This document shows positions 13,133 through 22,509 of a stretch of DNA of 64,000 nt, piece by piece. Location of the stretch: positions 16,721 to 80,720 of the forward strand of contig JBJFFR010000183.1 in NCBI GenBank assembly GCA_051891935.1. The letters are read 5' to 3'. The position numbers and the translations under genes were made by a program. The notes beneath the pieces were generated by a model that saw only the letters and a list, made by a program, of their open reading frames with translations, was not told the origin of the DNA and searched no databases. The stretch is from UMGS363 sp051891935 (GTDB lineage Bacteria; Bacillota; Clostridia; Oscillospirales; Ruminococcaceae). The stretch's first letter is position 1, and every line of letters begins with the position of its first letter.

Positions 13133-15685
13133 TTATCTGCTTTCGCTGATATATGTGCTTGCACGGTTCTGGATGATGTCTGCAACTTCATCGACCGACT
13201 TCTGACCGCTGAAATATGCCTGAACTTCCTCGTCAATGATCTTGAGGAGATCGCTGTCATATTCGTAAACGGTATTTATCGACTTGATGAAGTCCATCAT
13301 ACGCTGATTGTCTTCATCGGTGTTCGGGGTGATAACGAACTGCTGTTCTCCGATCCAGACCTGTTCGTCATAGTATTCCTTTTCGCCCTTTTCGTTTTCC
13401 CAGTAAGGACGTTCCTTTGCCTTTTCGGCAAGCTTATCAAGGGCGGAGAGCTTTATCGGGAGTTCGCCCATATTTTCCTGTGCTTCATCGGTGAGAAGGG
13501 TTTTTATGAATTCCCATGCACCGTCGGGGTTCTTTGCCTTTGCCATTATTGCAAGTGAAGTATTTATCTGGAACATTGAGCCGTTGCCGTTATCGGACGG
13601 AATTCCGATCATTGTTACGGGTTCGCCGAAGTAGCCTTCTTCATCCTGCTTGAAGGTGCGGAAGCCGTAGATATATTCATCCTTGAGGATAGTTGAGCCG
13701 TCACGGTAAGCGGATTCACGCTTCATCCAATAGCTTTCATCCTGATAGAGTGAATCGTAGTCGATCTCGGCAGGGAGTGTTTTTGCATATTCGAGTGCTT
13801 TCTTGAACGAATCGGTGTTGAAGGAGCATTCGCCTGTTTCGTAGTTTACATACTGACCGATGTTGTAGACGATCATTGAGGAAACGAAGTTTGTGCTTGT
13901 CATTTCGGTCTGCATTTCGCTGTTGGGATTAGCTTCCTTTACAGCAAGGAAATCGTCCATTGTCCAGCTTGTTTTGTCGCCGACGATGGATTTTTTTGCG
14001 GATTTTGTTACGATGCTGAACGAGGGAGCTATTCTGTAGAGCTTTCCGCCGACGCTGAACGCTTCAAGAACATTTTCAAGGTAATCGCCGCGGTTGAAGC
14101 TTTCGTCCTTTTCCATCATCGAACCGAGGTCTGCGATAAGTCCCTTTGAAACATAGCTGTTGAACGGGAGCGAGCTGTCACAGATAAGGATATCGGGTAT
14201 CTTTCCGGCAACGAGGTCGTTGTTGATGCGCTTTATGCAGTCATCGTAGTTTGACCAGTCATCGTCCATGTAGGAGGTAACTTCGATCTGGTATTTGTCG
14301 CTTGTCTTGTTAAATTGGCTGATCCTGCTCTTGATCTGGTAAGGAATGTAGGTGGTATAAACGGAGATAAGCTCCTTGTCGGGAATTTCCGAAGGGTCAA
14401 GCTTGGTGAGGACATAGATGACCATATCATCTTGGGAATAGGAAATTCCGCCGCCCGAATAATCGTATGTATATGCTGAGTAGATGATCTTTCCGTCGGG
14501 GGAGAGGATAACGTTGCTGAGAGTAGTGGAATCGATGCCGGACTTTATCCAGTCGATAAGTGTCGTGCTCTCGTTGGTTTCGATGTCCAGACCGTAAAGT
14601 GCGGAATCGCCGTTATAAACGATATCATACTGACCGCCCGAATAGCTGCTGCCGTAAACGGAAGCGGAGATGGGGTATTCGGTATCACTGAACTTCTTTG
14701 CCGCAAAGTCAATGATCCTTGCTGTATTGTTCGATTCATAAACATCGTCTTTGAAGGAATAGGAATTGATGAGAGCATAAACGCTTCCGTTCTTTCCGCG
14801 GACGATAGAATTTATAGACGAACCCGAATCCTGTGCTGTGTTTGCATCCAGAGCGACAGAGAACTGGAATTTGCCGTTTTTATCGGTAACAAGGATGTTG
14901 TTGTTTATAAGAACATAGCCGTTTCCGTCATTGTCCTCGGTATAGTTGCTGATATAGAAATAATCATCGGCGGAGTAATTTGCTTTAAGGTCGTCAAGCT
15001 CTGTTTTGCCTGCCGATGCAAGGCTCTTATCGAAGCGTTCAAGGTAGAAGGTTTCGCTCGATTCGCCTGTTTCGTTATTCCAGGAGCTTTTGCTTATAAG
15101 AAGCGAAAGCTTGTCGCCCGAAAAGAACATAGACTGAACGTTTGCGTATGTGTTTTCGCCGAGCTCGCTTGAATCAAAGAGAACCTTTTCGGCTGTCTTG
15201 TTTCCGTCAAAATCATAAACAGTAAGAATGGTCTGCGTTATGAAATCATTGATAGGCTCCTCGGCAGGCATATCAACTGCAGTGTCGGTGGATTCGACTT
15301 CTGTGTCCTGATCGGCAGCAGCATCGCTGTCGGCTGATACTTCATCTTCAACAGCGTCTGTATCAGTTGTTTCAACAGCGTCTACAGCAGTAGTTTCAAC
15401 AGCCATGCCGTAGACTCTCGGTATGGCAACTGCTTCACCGCCGGAGTTTTCGCTGTTGCCCTCAACGGAGATGTTTTTGCTGCCGACAACATAGATACTG
15501 TCCGAATCGGCTGTCATTGCGCTGATATAATCAAGTCCCGAAACGGGGATCTCCTTTGAGGAATAGAGGTTATCCTTTGAAGCTGTTTCGGGCTTGCTCG
15601 TTGTTTTTCCGCAGGCACAGAGCGAGAGCATCATTGCCGCTGCCAAGCCTGCGCAGAGTGCACGTTTAACTATTGTTTTTTTCAT
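13133..15685 (-). CDS. Very large extracellular solute-binding lipoprotein
   Basis: 850 residues, about twice the length of normal sugar-binding proteins. A lipoprotein signal peptide ends at Cys25 (SLCAC). Residues ~40-440 hold a threonine/aspartate-rich linker and repeated short beta blocks (e.g. DKLSLLISKSSW, GYVLINNNILVTD, DSALYGLD, GKIIYSAYTYDY) suggestive of a beta-propeller. From about residue 440 a family 1-type solute-binding domain follows (ISQFNKTSDKYQIEVTSY, ... GKIPDILICDSSLPFNSYVSKGLIADLG, WEFIKTLLTDEAQE). It is the last gene of an operon with two ABC permeases. Ligand unknown, perhaps an oligosaccharide. The propeller reading is inference. Confidence 0.82.
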   Translation of the reverse strand: MKKTIVKRALCAGLAAAMMLSLCACGKTTSKPETASKDNLYSSKEIPVSGLDYISAMTADSDSIYVVGSKNISVEGNSENSGGEAVAIPRVYGMAVETTAVDAVETTDTDAVEDEVSADSDAAADQDTEVESTDTAVDMPAEEPINDFITQTILTVYDFDGNKTAEKVLFDSSELGENTYANVQSMFFSGDKLSLLISKSSWNNETGESSETFYLERFDKSLASAGKTELDDLKANYSADDYFYISNYTEDNDGNGYVLINNNILVTDKNGKFQFSVALDANTAQDSGSSINSIVRGKNGSVYALINSYSFKDDVYESNNTARIIDFAAKKFSDTEYPISASVYGSSYSGGQYDIVYNGDSALYGLDIETNESTTLIDWIKSGIDSTTLSNVILSPDGKIIYSAYTYDYSGGGISYSQDDMVIYVLTKLDPSEIPDKELISVYTTYIPYQIKSRISQFNKTSDKYQIEVTSYMDDDWSNYDDCIKRINNDLVAGKIPDILICDSSLPFNSYVSKGLIADLGSMMEKDESFNRGDYLENVLEAFSVGGKLYRIAPSFSIVTKSAKKSIVGDKTSWTMDDFLAVKEANPNSEMQTEMTSTNFVSSMIVYNIGQYVNYETGECSFNTDSFKKALEYAKTLPAEIDYDSLYQDESYWMKRESAYRDGSTILKDEYIYGFRTFKQDEEGYFGEPVTMIGIPSDNGNGSMFQINTSLAIMAKAKNPDGAWEFIKTLLTDEAQENMGELPIKLSALDKLAEKAKERPYWENEKGEKEYYDEQVWIGEQQFVITPNTDEDNQRMMDFIKSINTVYEYDSDLLKIIDEEVQAYFSGQKSVDEVADIIQNRASTYISESR

Positions 15686-15703
15686 AGATCCAAATTCCGC
15701 CTT

Positions 15704-16813
15704 TCATGTTTTTTGTCTTAAAGTTCTGTTTTTGAAGAATTGCGCTGCCGAAGAAGCTGCTTCACGGAGTTTCTCCGAAAGCTTATGTGTAATTGCCTTT
15801 CGCTTTGTAAAAAGCAGAACGGCAAAGTACAAAACTGTGATTATCGGAGCACAGAGAAGGACTATCATTGCCGATATAAGATTTGAAGCCTTTCTCTCCG
15901 TTATCCTTGCGGCGTTTTCCCAGTAGGGGTAAACTATCGGTTTGTCGACAACAGCGCTTTTGCCGCCGTCAAACGCTGCCTTTGTCATATTAATTACGGA
16001 GAATCTACCTGTATTTACGATGAGCGTTCGGTTTTCCTCGGGGACGTTAAGAATGTCCTTTATTACCGATTGCGCAAGACCCTTGACGGGACTTGGAAGC
16101 ACTGCCTCATAGCAGGATATCTCGGGAGCGTTCTCCAAAATGAGCTTTATTCCCTCGTAGGAAATGAACATATAAGGTTTTCCGCTGACAAGATACTGCG
16201 AGGTCTTATCCTGTTCAAGCTTCACAACGCCCGAAACGGTGAAGATCTTTCCGCCGATGCTCACAGCCATCCCTTCGACATTGCTCGAACCGAAAAGCTG
16301 CCAGGCGAGAGTGTCATCAATTACGACCCTGTCCTGCATAAGATCATCGTCCGAATAATAGCAGCCCGAAAGCAGCTTAAAGGGGTGAAAACGGAAGAAA
16401 TCTCCGCCTGTGACTATCGTATTCGCATCGACATTAGGCGCATAGCTGTCGCTCATTGTTGAAACGGTTATTTTCTGCTCGGCGCAGGAAAAGGCGTCAA
16501 AATACAGCCTTGCGCCCTCGTTTTCGGAGGTGAGAGAGTTTTCGGTCATCTTCTTGTCTATATCGACCCTCATACGGCGGATCTCGTTAAGGTCAAGACC
16601 CGAGCCGCCGCTGAAAAACACCGAGATCTGGTCATATTTTTCGCTGTCTTCACTTTTCCAGCTTTCCGCTGCGTTCTGTGACGGGAGCTTTTTCCCAAGT
16701 CCTGCGAAAGCGATGAAACATATTATGAATGCCGCGATACAGACCGCATCAAGGGCGGCAAGAATTATATATAGGATCTTTTTTGTTGTGTTCGTTCCTG
16801 CTCCCTCCTTCAA
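15704..16813 (-). CDS. MacB periplasmic-core-like membrane protein
   Basis: About 369 residues with one transmembrane segment near the N terminus (about 12-35), a large extracytoplasmic domain (FSGGSGLDLNEIRRMRVDID ... VTGGDFFRFHPFKLLSGCYYSDDDL ... VVIDDTLAWQLFGSSNVEGMAVSIGGKIFTVSGVV) and one C-terminal segment (about 315-335). The middle resembles the MacB periplasmic core domain, but the FtsX-like cluster of three C-terminal helices and any ATPase domain are absent. The only in-frame start is TTG 16813, placed before AAGGAGG, so the exact start is uncertain. It is flanked by the adaptor gene upstream and the binding-protein gene downstream. Confidence 0.72.
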   Translation of the reverse strand: MKEGAGTNTTKKILYIILAALDAVCIAAFIICFIAFAGLGKKLPSQNAAESWKSEDSEKYDQISVFFSGGSGLDLNEIRRMRVDIDKKMTENSLTSENEGARLYFDAFSCAEQKITVSTMSDSYAPNVDANTIVTGGDFFRFHPFKLLSGCYYSDDDLMQDRVVIDDTLAWQLFGSSNVEGMAVSIGGKIFTVSGVVKLEQDKTSQYLVSGKPYMFISYEGIKLILENAPEISCYEAVLPSPVKGLAQSVIKDILNVPEENRTLIVNTGRFSVINMTKAAFDGGKSAVVDKPIVYPYWENAARITERKASNLISAMIVLLCAPIITVLYFAVLLFTKRKAITHKLSEKLREAASSAAQFFKNRTLRQKT

Positions 16814-16833
16814 GAGATCATATCGTGCCGTTT

Positions 16834-18807
16834 TTATCCCTCAACAAGGCGAACCTGATCGCCTGCATTGATAGGCTTTGTCGATGTGGAAATGATGAAG
16901 TCGCTCTGTGCAACGCCCGTTACGGCAGTGTTCACGCCGTCCGAGGCAATTACGGTGATATCGCAGCGCTTTGCAATATAGCGGTTTCCGAGAGGACTGC
17001 TCTTTGCGATAACGGTAAGAACGAACTTGCCGTTGGAGTCTTCTTTTATAGCGTTGTTCGGGATGATACATTCATACGGCTGACCCTTTCCGCCGAGGAC
17101 GAGCTGGAGCGACTGACCGGGAGTAACATCGCCCGAAACGTCGAAAACGAGCTGCTTGTTCTGTGCGTTAGAGGGGTCTGCCTTTATCTGCGTGAGCTTT
17201 GCCTGCGCATCACCGCCCCAGAAATACTGTATTTCTGCCATATCGCCGATCTTGACCTTTTTAGCCTGATCAAGCGTTACGGAGAAGCTTGCGGTATATC
17301 CCTTTTCCACCATTTCGATAGAAGCTGCCGACGTACCCGATTCGAGCGTTTCGCCTGGAACGACCTTCATAGAGCTTATAATACCTGCGACGGGTGCTGT
17401 GATCTCACCGCCCTGTGCGTTGTTTTTAAGCTTTTGGATATTGCCTTCAAGACGCTTTATCTCACTCTGCATAGCTTCGATCTCAATGTTTGTTTTTCCG
17501 GCAGCGACAAGATCTTCGTTCTGCTTCTTTTCAAGATTGATCTTCATAGTTTCAAGAGAGCGTTCGTTTTCCGTTATTTTCTGTTTTGTTTCATTATCGG
17601 TTTCAATCTTTTTCTTGATCGTTTCAATTTCAGATTCAACCTTTTTCTTGTCGGCTTCGGCGGTTTCGATGTTTGATTTTATTTCGTCTATCTTGGAGAC
17701 ATTTGTTTCTAATTTTGCTTTTAATTTTTTCTTTTCGGAATTGATTTTTTTGCTGACTTCCAGTTTTTTAAGATTGAGTGTGTTCTGTGCGTCGTTGTAT
17801 TTATTCTCAAACTGCAGCTGATTTCTTGTAGAAACCTGGAGCTTGAGGTTTATGAGATTGTCGGTAGTTTGCTTGTTATACATTTCATAAAGCTCTGATC
17901 TTGCTCTGCCGAGGTCTATTTTTGTTAGGATAAGGCTTTCATTTATGCTTGAAGCGTCGCCTTTGGTTTCATCAATAAGCGCCCAAAAATACTGATCTTC
18001 GAGGGAAGCGGCCTGTGCCTGGAGCTTCTGCACCTCGGCGTTTTTTTGTGCGATATCCTCGTTCGTTACCATATCGCCGAGTTCTTTTGTATATTGTTCG
18101 ACCTCTTTTTCGTATTTTTCCTTTTTGCCTTTATAGTTAACAACGGACGTATATATAGGGGAAAGCTCATTGCTGTAAACATTGTCGAGAGCATCATAAT
18201 CATCCGAGCCGAGTGAGGAAAGCTGTTCGGTGATACTTGTAAGCTTGTTTTCATAATCCTTTTTCTCTTTTTCAAGTCCGCTGCATTCTTTTGTAAGCGA
18301 AAGGATCATTTCTTCAAGCTCCTTTTGCTTCTCTGCTTCTTTCGAGTAGTCATTATTGCCGCCAAGACTTGCTTTAAGACGTTCGATGTCTTCTTCAAGG
18401 TTCTTTATCTCAAGCTCTTCCAATGAATAATCTGCGCCTAAGTCAAGGAGCTTTGAACGATAGTCGTTCCGTGCTGTTTCAAGCTCTTTCTCGGCAGGTT
18501 CAAGGTCGGGGATCTCGCCGTTGAACCGCAGGAGCACCTGACCCTTTTCAACGGTATCGCCCTGCTTTACTTCAACGGAATCGATCGTCCTTGATGCGCC
18601 GTTGTATTTTACCTCATACTGCTGTGCGGCTTCAACGGTCACAGTACCTCTGATCTGCTCGGAAAGGCTTCCGCTCTGGACATATTTTGCCGAAACCTCG
18701 GGCAGAGAATAGTTCATTATCGTATTGGAGAAAAACGTCAGCAAAAGCATTATCGTAAGGAAAATTATTGCTGCCGTTTTGACCCATTCACGTTTTTTAT
18801 TGTCCAT
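16834..18807 (-). CDS. HlyD/MacA-type membrane fusion protein with long coiled coil
   Basis: 657 residues. N-terminal anchor (about 11-30), then a split biotinyl-lipoyl domain (GTVTVEAAQQYEVKYNGASRTIDSVEVKQGDTVEKGQVLLRF ... ITAPVAGIISSMKVVPGETLESG) separated by a ~380-residue helical hairpin rich in Glu, Lys and Leu, and finally beta-barrel domains (VKIGDMAEIQYFWGG). This is the architecture of periplasmic adaptor subunits of MacAB/HlyD exporters. The coiled-coil hairpin is unusually long. In Gram-positive bacteria such adaptors usually pair with a MacB-like ABC transporter. Here the neighbours are sugar-type permeases and a MacB-core-like protein. Confidence 0.85.
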   Translation of the reverse strand: MDNKKREWVKTAAIIFLTIMLLLTFFSNTIMNYSLPEVSAKYVQSGSLSEQIRGTVTVEAAQQYEVKYNGASRTIDSVEVKQGDTVEKGQVLLRFNGEIPDLEPAEKELETARNDYRSKLLDLGADYSLEELEIKNLEEDIERLKASLGGNNDYSKEAEKQKELEEMILSLTKECSGLEKEKKDYENKLTSITEQLSSLGSDDYDALDNVYSNELSPIYTSVVNYKGKKEKYEKEVEQYTKELGDMVTNEDIAQKNAEVQKLQAQAASLEDQYFWALIDETKGDASSINESLILTKIDLGRARSELYEMYNKQTTDNLINLKLQVSTRNQLQFENKYNDAQNTLNLKKLEVSKKINSEKKKLKAKLETNVSKIDEIKSNIETAEADKKKVESEIETIKKKIETDNETKQKITENERSLETMKINLEKKQNEDLVAAGKTNIEIEAMQSEIKRLEGNIQKLKNNAQGGEITAPVAGIISSMKVVPGETLESGTSAASIEMVEKGYTASFSVTLDQAKKVKIGDMAEIQYFWGGDAQAKLTQIKADPSNAQNKQLVFDVSGDVTPGQSLQLVLGGKGQPYECIIPNNAIKEDSNGKFVLTVIAKSSPLGNRYIAKRCDITVIASDGVNTAVTGVAQSDFIISTSTKPINAGDQVRLVEG

Positions 18808-18821
18808 TATATAACCTCCTT

Positions 18822-19757
18822 TTAACCCTTTATGCCGCCCGAATAAGCTATTCCTTCAACGAGATATTCTTCGCCGTAAAGGAACATAAGCAGCGTGGGT
18901 ATCATATAGATCGTCGCAACAGCGAACGCAAGTCCTATCTCTCCCGAATTTATCCTTGAAAGGAAAACTGACAGCGGATAAAGATTTTCGTCCGAAAGGA
19001 GAATGAGCGGCTGTTCGACCATATTCCAGTAATCAATAAATACGAGGATAATTACCGAGAATATTACGCTCTTGCATAAGGGGAGCGCAATATAGCGGAA
19101 GATCTGCATCTCGCCTGCGCCGTCAAGCTTTGCGGCTTCAATGATCGCTTCGGGGATACGCTTCATGACCTTTGTCAGCAGGAATACCGAGTAGGGTGTG
19201 AATACTGCCGGGAGGATTATAGCCCAGCGTGTGTTCAGTATGCCGAGCTTATCCGCAACAAGGTAGTTCGGTACGAGCGTAACCTGATACGGCATCATCA
19301 TTACGATCACATACACGAAGAAAAGTATCTCCTTTAGTCTTCCTTTAAGTCGGGCAAAGCCGTAGGAAGCGAATGCAGCAATCGCAAGCTGGAAGATCAC
19401 TATCGGGATAACAAGTATCACCGAGTTCCAGAATTTGAACAGATAATCGGGGCTTTTGAAAAGCACCGTAAAATACTGCGAAAATGATACCATATCGGGG
19501 ATGAATTTAAGATTGACCTTTTCGGAGATGAAGGTCTTTCCGCCCGATTCGGTCGTTGAGAAAACCGAGCCGTAGTTTGCGGATATCTCCGAAGAGGACA
19601 TGAACGAGTTTGCTATCGTCAGCACTGTCGGCATAAGGAATATAAGTGCCGCAGCAGCAGCGAAAAGAGTCATCACCGCAAGAACTATTTTATTTTGGCA
19701 GCGGCTGAAGCTTTTCTTTTTGCGAAGAGGTTTTTGTACTGTATTTTCAGCTGTCAT
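18822..19757 (-). CDS. Sugar ABC transporter permease, MalG type
   Basis: 311 residues with about six transmembrane segments and the EAA loop EAAKLDGAGEMQIFRYIALPLCKS that contacts the ATPase. The N-terminal periplasmic insertion after the first helix (SEISANYGSVFSTTESGGKTFISEKVNLKFIPDM region) is expected for the CUT1 family. The start ATG overlaps the stop of the other permease gene by 4 bases. No ATPase gene is in the operon, so a shared MsmK-like ATPase elsewhere may serve it. Confidence 0.92.
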   Translation of the reverse strand: MTAENTVQKPLRKKKSFSRCQNKIVLAVMTLFAAAAALIFLMPTVLTIANSFMSSSEISANYGSVFSTTESGGKTFISEKVNLKFIPDMVSFSQYFTVLFKSPDYLFKFWNSVILVIPIVIFQLAIAAFASYGFARLKGRLKEILFFVYVIVMMMPYQVTLVPNYLVADKLGILNTRWAIILPAVFTPYSVFLLTKVMKRIPEAIIEAAKLDGAGEMQIFRYIALPLCKSVIFSVIILVFIDYWNMVEQPLILLSDENLYPLSVFLSRINSGEIGLAFAVATIYMIPTLLMFLYGEEYLVEGIAYSGGIKG

Positions 19758-20686
19758 TCCGTATCCTCCCCGAACTTGTTTTCAGCATAGAACAGCAGCG
19801 CAAGGATAACTATCATAACTGCCGACATTATTATCGCAGCCGCCGAAAGCTTCTGATAATCGAGCGATCGGAACGTGTTGTTCATAAAATGCTGGAGCAT
19901 ATAGATCGAATCGTATGGATAATCGCCCGTGAGCAGATAAACCTCACGGAAGACCTTGAACGAGTTGATGAGCGAAAGTATCGCAACAAAAAGTATTGTC
20001 GGCGAAAGATGACGCAGCTTTATATGGAAGAACTTGTACCAGCTGCCTGCGCCTTCAAGCGTTGCGACTTCAAGCTGATCCCTTGAGATGCCGCCGAGCG
20101 CCGAAAGAAACAGTATCATATTATATCCGAGGTTTTTCCATAGAAAAAGCACTGTTACAACGATCATTGCCTTGTCGGATTTGAGCCAGTCGATCCTGTC
20201 TGCGCCGAATTTCGTGAGTATTTCGTTGAGCGTTCCGTTGTAGTGGAAAATAACCTGCCAGATGAGCACGACCGAAGCGACGGGAACCATCATCGGGCAG
20301 AGAAAGCTTGCCCTGAACTGGCTGACGAGCGGAATTTTCGCATCGAGGAGCATCGCAAGTCCAAGTCCGAGAACGACAGCGAGCGGAACGGATGTCAGCG
20401 AAAATTTAAGCGTGTTTATCGCCGCTTTTTTGAATGCGCTGTTTTTGAGCAGACTTATGTAGTTGTCAAGAAAAACAAATTCCTTATTTATAGGGTTATC
20501 GACCACCGAATAGAAAAGTATTACCATAAACGGCACTATGAAAAATATCATAACGCCGATGAAGCTTGGTGCTATGCAGGCTATCGGGAAAGCTTTTGCT
20601 TTAAGCGGCGTTTTCGGTGGCTTTTCCTTTGCCTTTTTGGGGGGGCGGTCTTTTATTTTATCAGGCTTCTCGCCTATTTTTTTCAT
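19754..20686 (-). CDS. Sugar ABC transporter permease, MalF/UgpA type
   Basis: About 310 residues. A charged, proline/lysine-rich cytoplasmic tail (KDRPPKKAKEKPPKTPLK) precedes six transmembrane segments; the EAA loop is seen as LEVATLEGAGSWYKFFHIKLRHLSP. ATG 20686 is chosen: GGGAG lies 12 bases upstream, while the alternative ATG 20698 touches that site directly. First gene of a five-gene minus-strand operon. Pairs with the MalG-type permease to form the membrane channel of a CUT1 importer. Confidence 0.9.
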   Translation of the reverse strand: MKKIGEKPDKIKDRPPKKAKEKPPKTPLKAKAFPIACIAPSFIGVMIFFIVPFMVILFYSVVDNPINKEFVFLDNYISLLKNSAFKKAAINTLKFSLTSVPLAVVLGLGLAMLLDAKIPLVSQFRASFLCPMMVPVASVVLIWQVIFHYNGTLNEILTKFGADRIDWLKSDKAMIVVTVLFLWKNLGYNMILFLSALGGISRDQLEVATLEGAGSWYKFFHIKLRHLSPTILFVAILSLINSFKVFREVYLLTGDYPYDSIYMLQHFMNNTFRSLDYQKLSAAAIIMSAVMIVILALLFYAENKFGEDTE

Positions 20687-20759
20687 GGATCTTTTCATCT
20701 CCCGGTAAGATTCAAAAAATTGGCATTGGATCAAATATTATTCCTTATTTCGTTCCTAC

Positions 20760-20788
20760 ATTATAGCACACTTATTTATATTTTTCCA
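20760..20788 (-). promoter_or_regulatory. Candidate promoter of the hybrid transporter operon
   Basis: Minus strand TGGAAA, 17-base spacer ending TGTGC, then TATAAT (20765-20760); the TGC before the -10 makes an extended -10. The -35 match is weak. Confidence 0.45.
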
Positions 20789-20864
20789 CATTATACAAAA
20801 ACTGTAATCTAATTTTAAACATTTCAACAAAAAGCGCTTTTTTGTTACCGTTTTGCAATAATTA

Positions 20865-21025
20865 ATACTAATAACCATTTGTTCTATGGATAAAGACGGT
20901 GGATAGAATACGACCAATCAAGGAAAACGACCGCAGGCAGGCTGCCGCCTGTCAAGGGAGTTTGACGCAGAGTGGGCGTATTATAGCCGCCGTATTTTAT
21001 CCATAGGTTAAATGGTTATTAGTAT
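20865..21025. repeat. Family C miniature inverted-repeat element
   Basis: 161 bp bounded by 30-bp inverted ends that match at 27 of 30 positions (ATACTAATAACCATTT ... TATGGATAAA). Inside is a smaller hairpin around GGCAGGCTGCC. No ORF. It lies between the divergent transporter operon and the VTC/CotH operon. Confidence 0.85.
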
Positions 21026-21107
21026 AAATCCCTTGAAAAAATCTAAGGTTGTTTTAAGGTATGTTAATTATACTTTAATTCAAAGTAAACAGTAAAGGAT
21101 GATGAGA

Positions 21108-21785
21108 ATGGAGCAGAAGTTCCGTCACGAATATAAACATTCAATATCGCCCGTTGATGCGGCCGTGCTTCGTATGCGGCTTTCCAAGGTTATGCAGAAG
21201 GACAGCTTCTCGGTCGGCGGAAAATACGGGATAAGAAGCCTTTATTTCGACAATCTTTTCGATAAGGCTCTGCTTGAAAAAATAAATGGCGTAAGCTGCC
21301 GTGAAAAGTTCCGAATACGGTATTACAACGGCGATACGTCCTTTATCCGACTTGAAAAAAAGAGCAAGCTCGGAGGACTTACCTCAAAGCAGAGCGTACC
21401 GCTGACGCTTGAACAGGCTGATCTGCTTGCGCACGGAACTGCCGTTCGTGACAGCGGAAACGAGCTTATTGACGAACTTGCGTTCAAAATGGACACGCAG
21501 CTTTTAAAGCCGAAAACCATAGTCGATTATACCCGTGAGGCGTTCGTTTTTCCTCCGGGAAATGTCCGTGTAACGCTCGACTGTGACATCCGAACGGGAA
21601 CGGAGCCGACCGAGCTGATTAATACGAACTGCGTGACCGTTCCGTCGTGTGAGGATATCATCCTTGAAGTAAAATGGGATGAATTTCTGCCCTCGGTAAT
21701 TGCGGATATAATACAGCTCGGCAGCAGACAGACCTCGTCCTTCTCAAAATATGCAGCCTGCAGGCTTTCCTACGGTTTATATTAA
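21108..21785 (+). CDS. VTC-domain protein (polyphosphate polymerase-like)
   Basis: 225 residues from ATG 21108 (AAAGGA 8 bases upstream; two in-frame ATGs at 21099 and 21102 overlap that site). The VTC signature is visible: FRHEYKHSIS, GKYGIRSLYFDNLFDKALLEKINGVSCREKFRIRYY with basic tunnel residues, FIRLEKKSK, and near the end ILEVKWDEFLP and SSFSKYAACR. VTC domains in yeast and some bacteria bind triphosphate/polyphosphate within a beta tunnel. The neighbours are DUF4956 and CotH genes, a recurrent trio in Firmicutes. Actual polymerase activity is not shown. Confidence 0.9.
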   Translation: MEQKFRHEYKHSISPVDAAVLRMRLSKVMQKDSFSVGGKYGIRSLYFDNLFDKALLEKINGVSCREKFRIRYYNGDTSFIRLEKKSKLGGLTSKQSVPLTLEQADLLAHGTAVRDSGNELIDELAFKMDTQLLKPKTIVDYTREAFVFPPGNVRVTLDCDIRTGTEPTELINTNCVTVPSCEDIILEVKWDEFLPSVIADIIQLGSRQTSSFSKYAACRLSYGLY

Positions 21786-21813
21786 TACTAATCTTTTTAA
21801 AGGAGATAAAACT

Positions 21814-22485
21814 ATGACCTTCAACGATATTTTCAAATCAAGCTTTCTTGAAAACATAACAAGCGTGAGCCTTTTAGATATGGCGGTCTCGCTGATTCTT
21901 GCATTCGGACTCGGACTTTTCATTTTCTTCGTGTATAAGAAGACCTATTCGGGAGTGATGTATTCATCGGGCTTCGGAGTAACGCTCATTGCGCTTACAA
22001 TGATAACGAATCTTGTTATCCTTGCTGTTACCTCAAACGTTGTGCTTTCGCTCGGTATGGTCGGTGCACTTTCAATTGTACGTTTCCGCACGGCGATAAA
22101 AGAACCGCTCGATATTGCATTCCTCTTCTGGGCGATCGCTGCAGGCATCGTTCTTGCCGCAGGTATGATACCGCTTGCAGTCATCGGCAGCATTTTCATC
22201 GGCGTGATACTAATTATATTCGTCAACAAAAAGCAGCACATAAACCCGTACATTGCCGTTATCAAATGCGACAGTCACGAAAGTGAAACGGCTGCTCTTG
22301 AATTCCTCAAAAAGCAGACGCAGCGCTGCACGGTGAAGAGCAAGACCGCTGTCAACGGCTCGGTCGAGATAAATTACGAGATACGCTTAAAGGATGACAA
22401 CACCGATTTCGTAAATATCCTTTCGGAGATGAACGGCGTTCAGAGTGCTGTTCTTGTAAGCTTTAACGGCGAATATATGGGTTAA
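21814..22485 (+). CDS. DUF4956 membrane protein
   Basis: 223 residues with about four transmembrane segments (roughly 20-42, 48-70, 75-95, 108-142). The conserved core LSLGMVGALSIVRFRTAIKEPLDIAFLFWAIAAGI is the DUF4956 signature, and a soluble C-terminal ACT-like domain follows (KSKTAVNGSVEINYEIRLKDDNTDFVNILSEMNGVQSAVL). AAAGGAG precedes ATG by 8 bases. Regularly encoded between VTC-domain and CotH genes; function unknown, perhaps membrane transport or anchoring for the VTC protein. Confidence 0.88.
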   Translation: MTFNDIFKSSFLENITSVSLLDMAVSLILAFGLGLFIFFVYKKTYSGVMYSSGFGVTLIALTMITNLVILAVTSNVVLSLGMVGALSIVRFRTAIKEPLDIAFLFWAIAAGIVLAAGMIPLAVIGSIFIGVILIIFVNKKQHINPYIAVIKCDSHESETAALEFLKKQTQRCTVKSKTAVNGSVEINYEIRLKDDNTDFVNILSEMNGVQSAVLVSFNGEYMG

Positions 22486-22509
22486 GAATTATCCTTTGGG
22501 AGGAAAACA

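Noticed and set aside
16729..17676. 315-codon plus-strand ORF opposite the membrane fusion protein
   Set aside because: Mirror frame of a Lys/Glu-rich coiled-coil gene with no start signal or recognisable domain.
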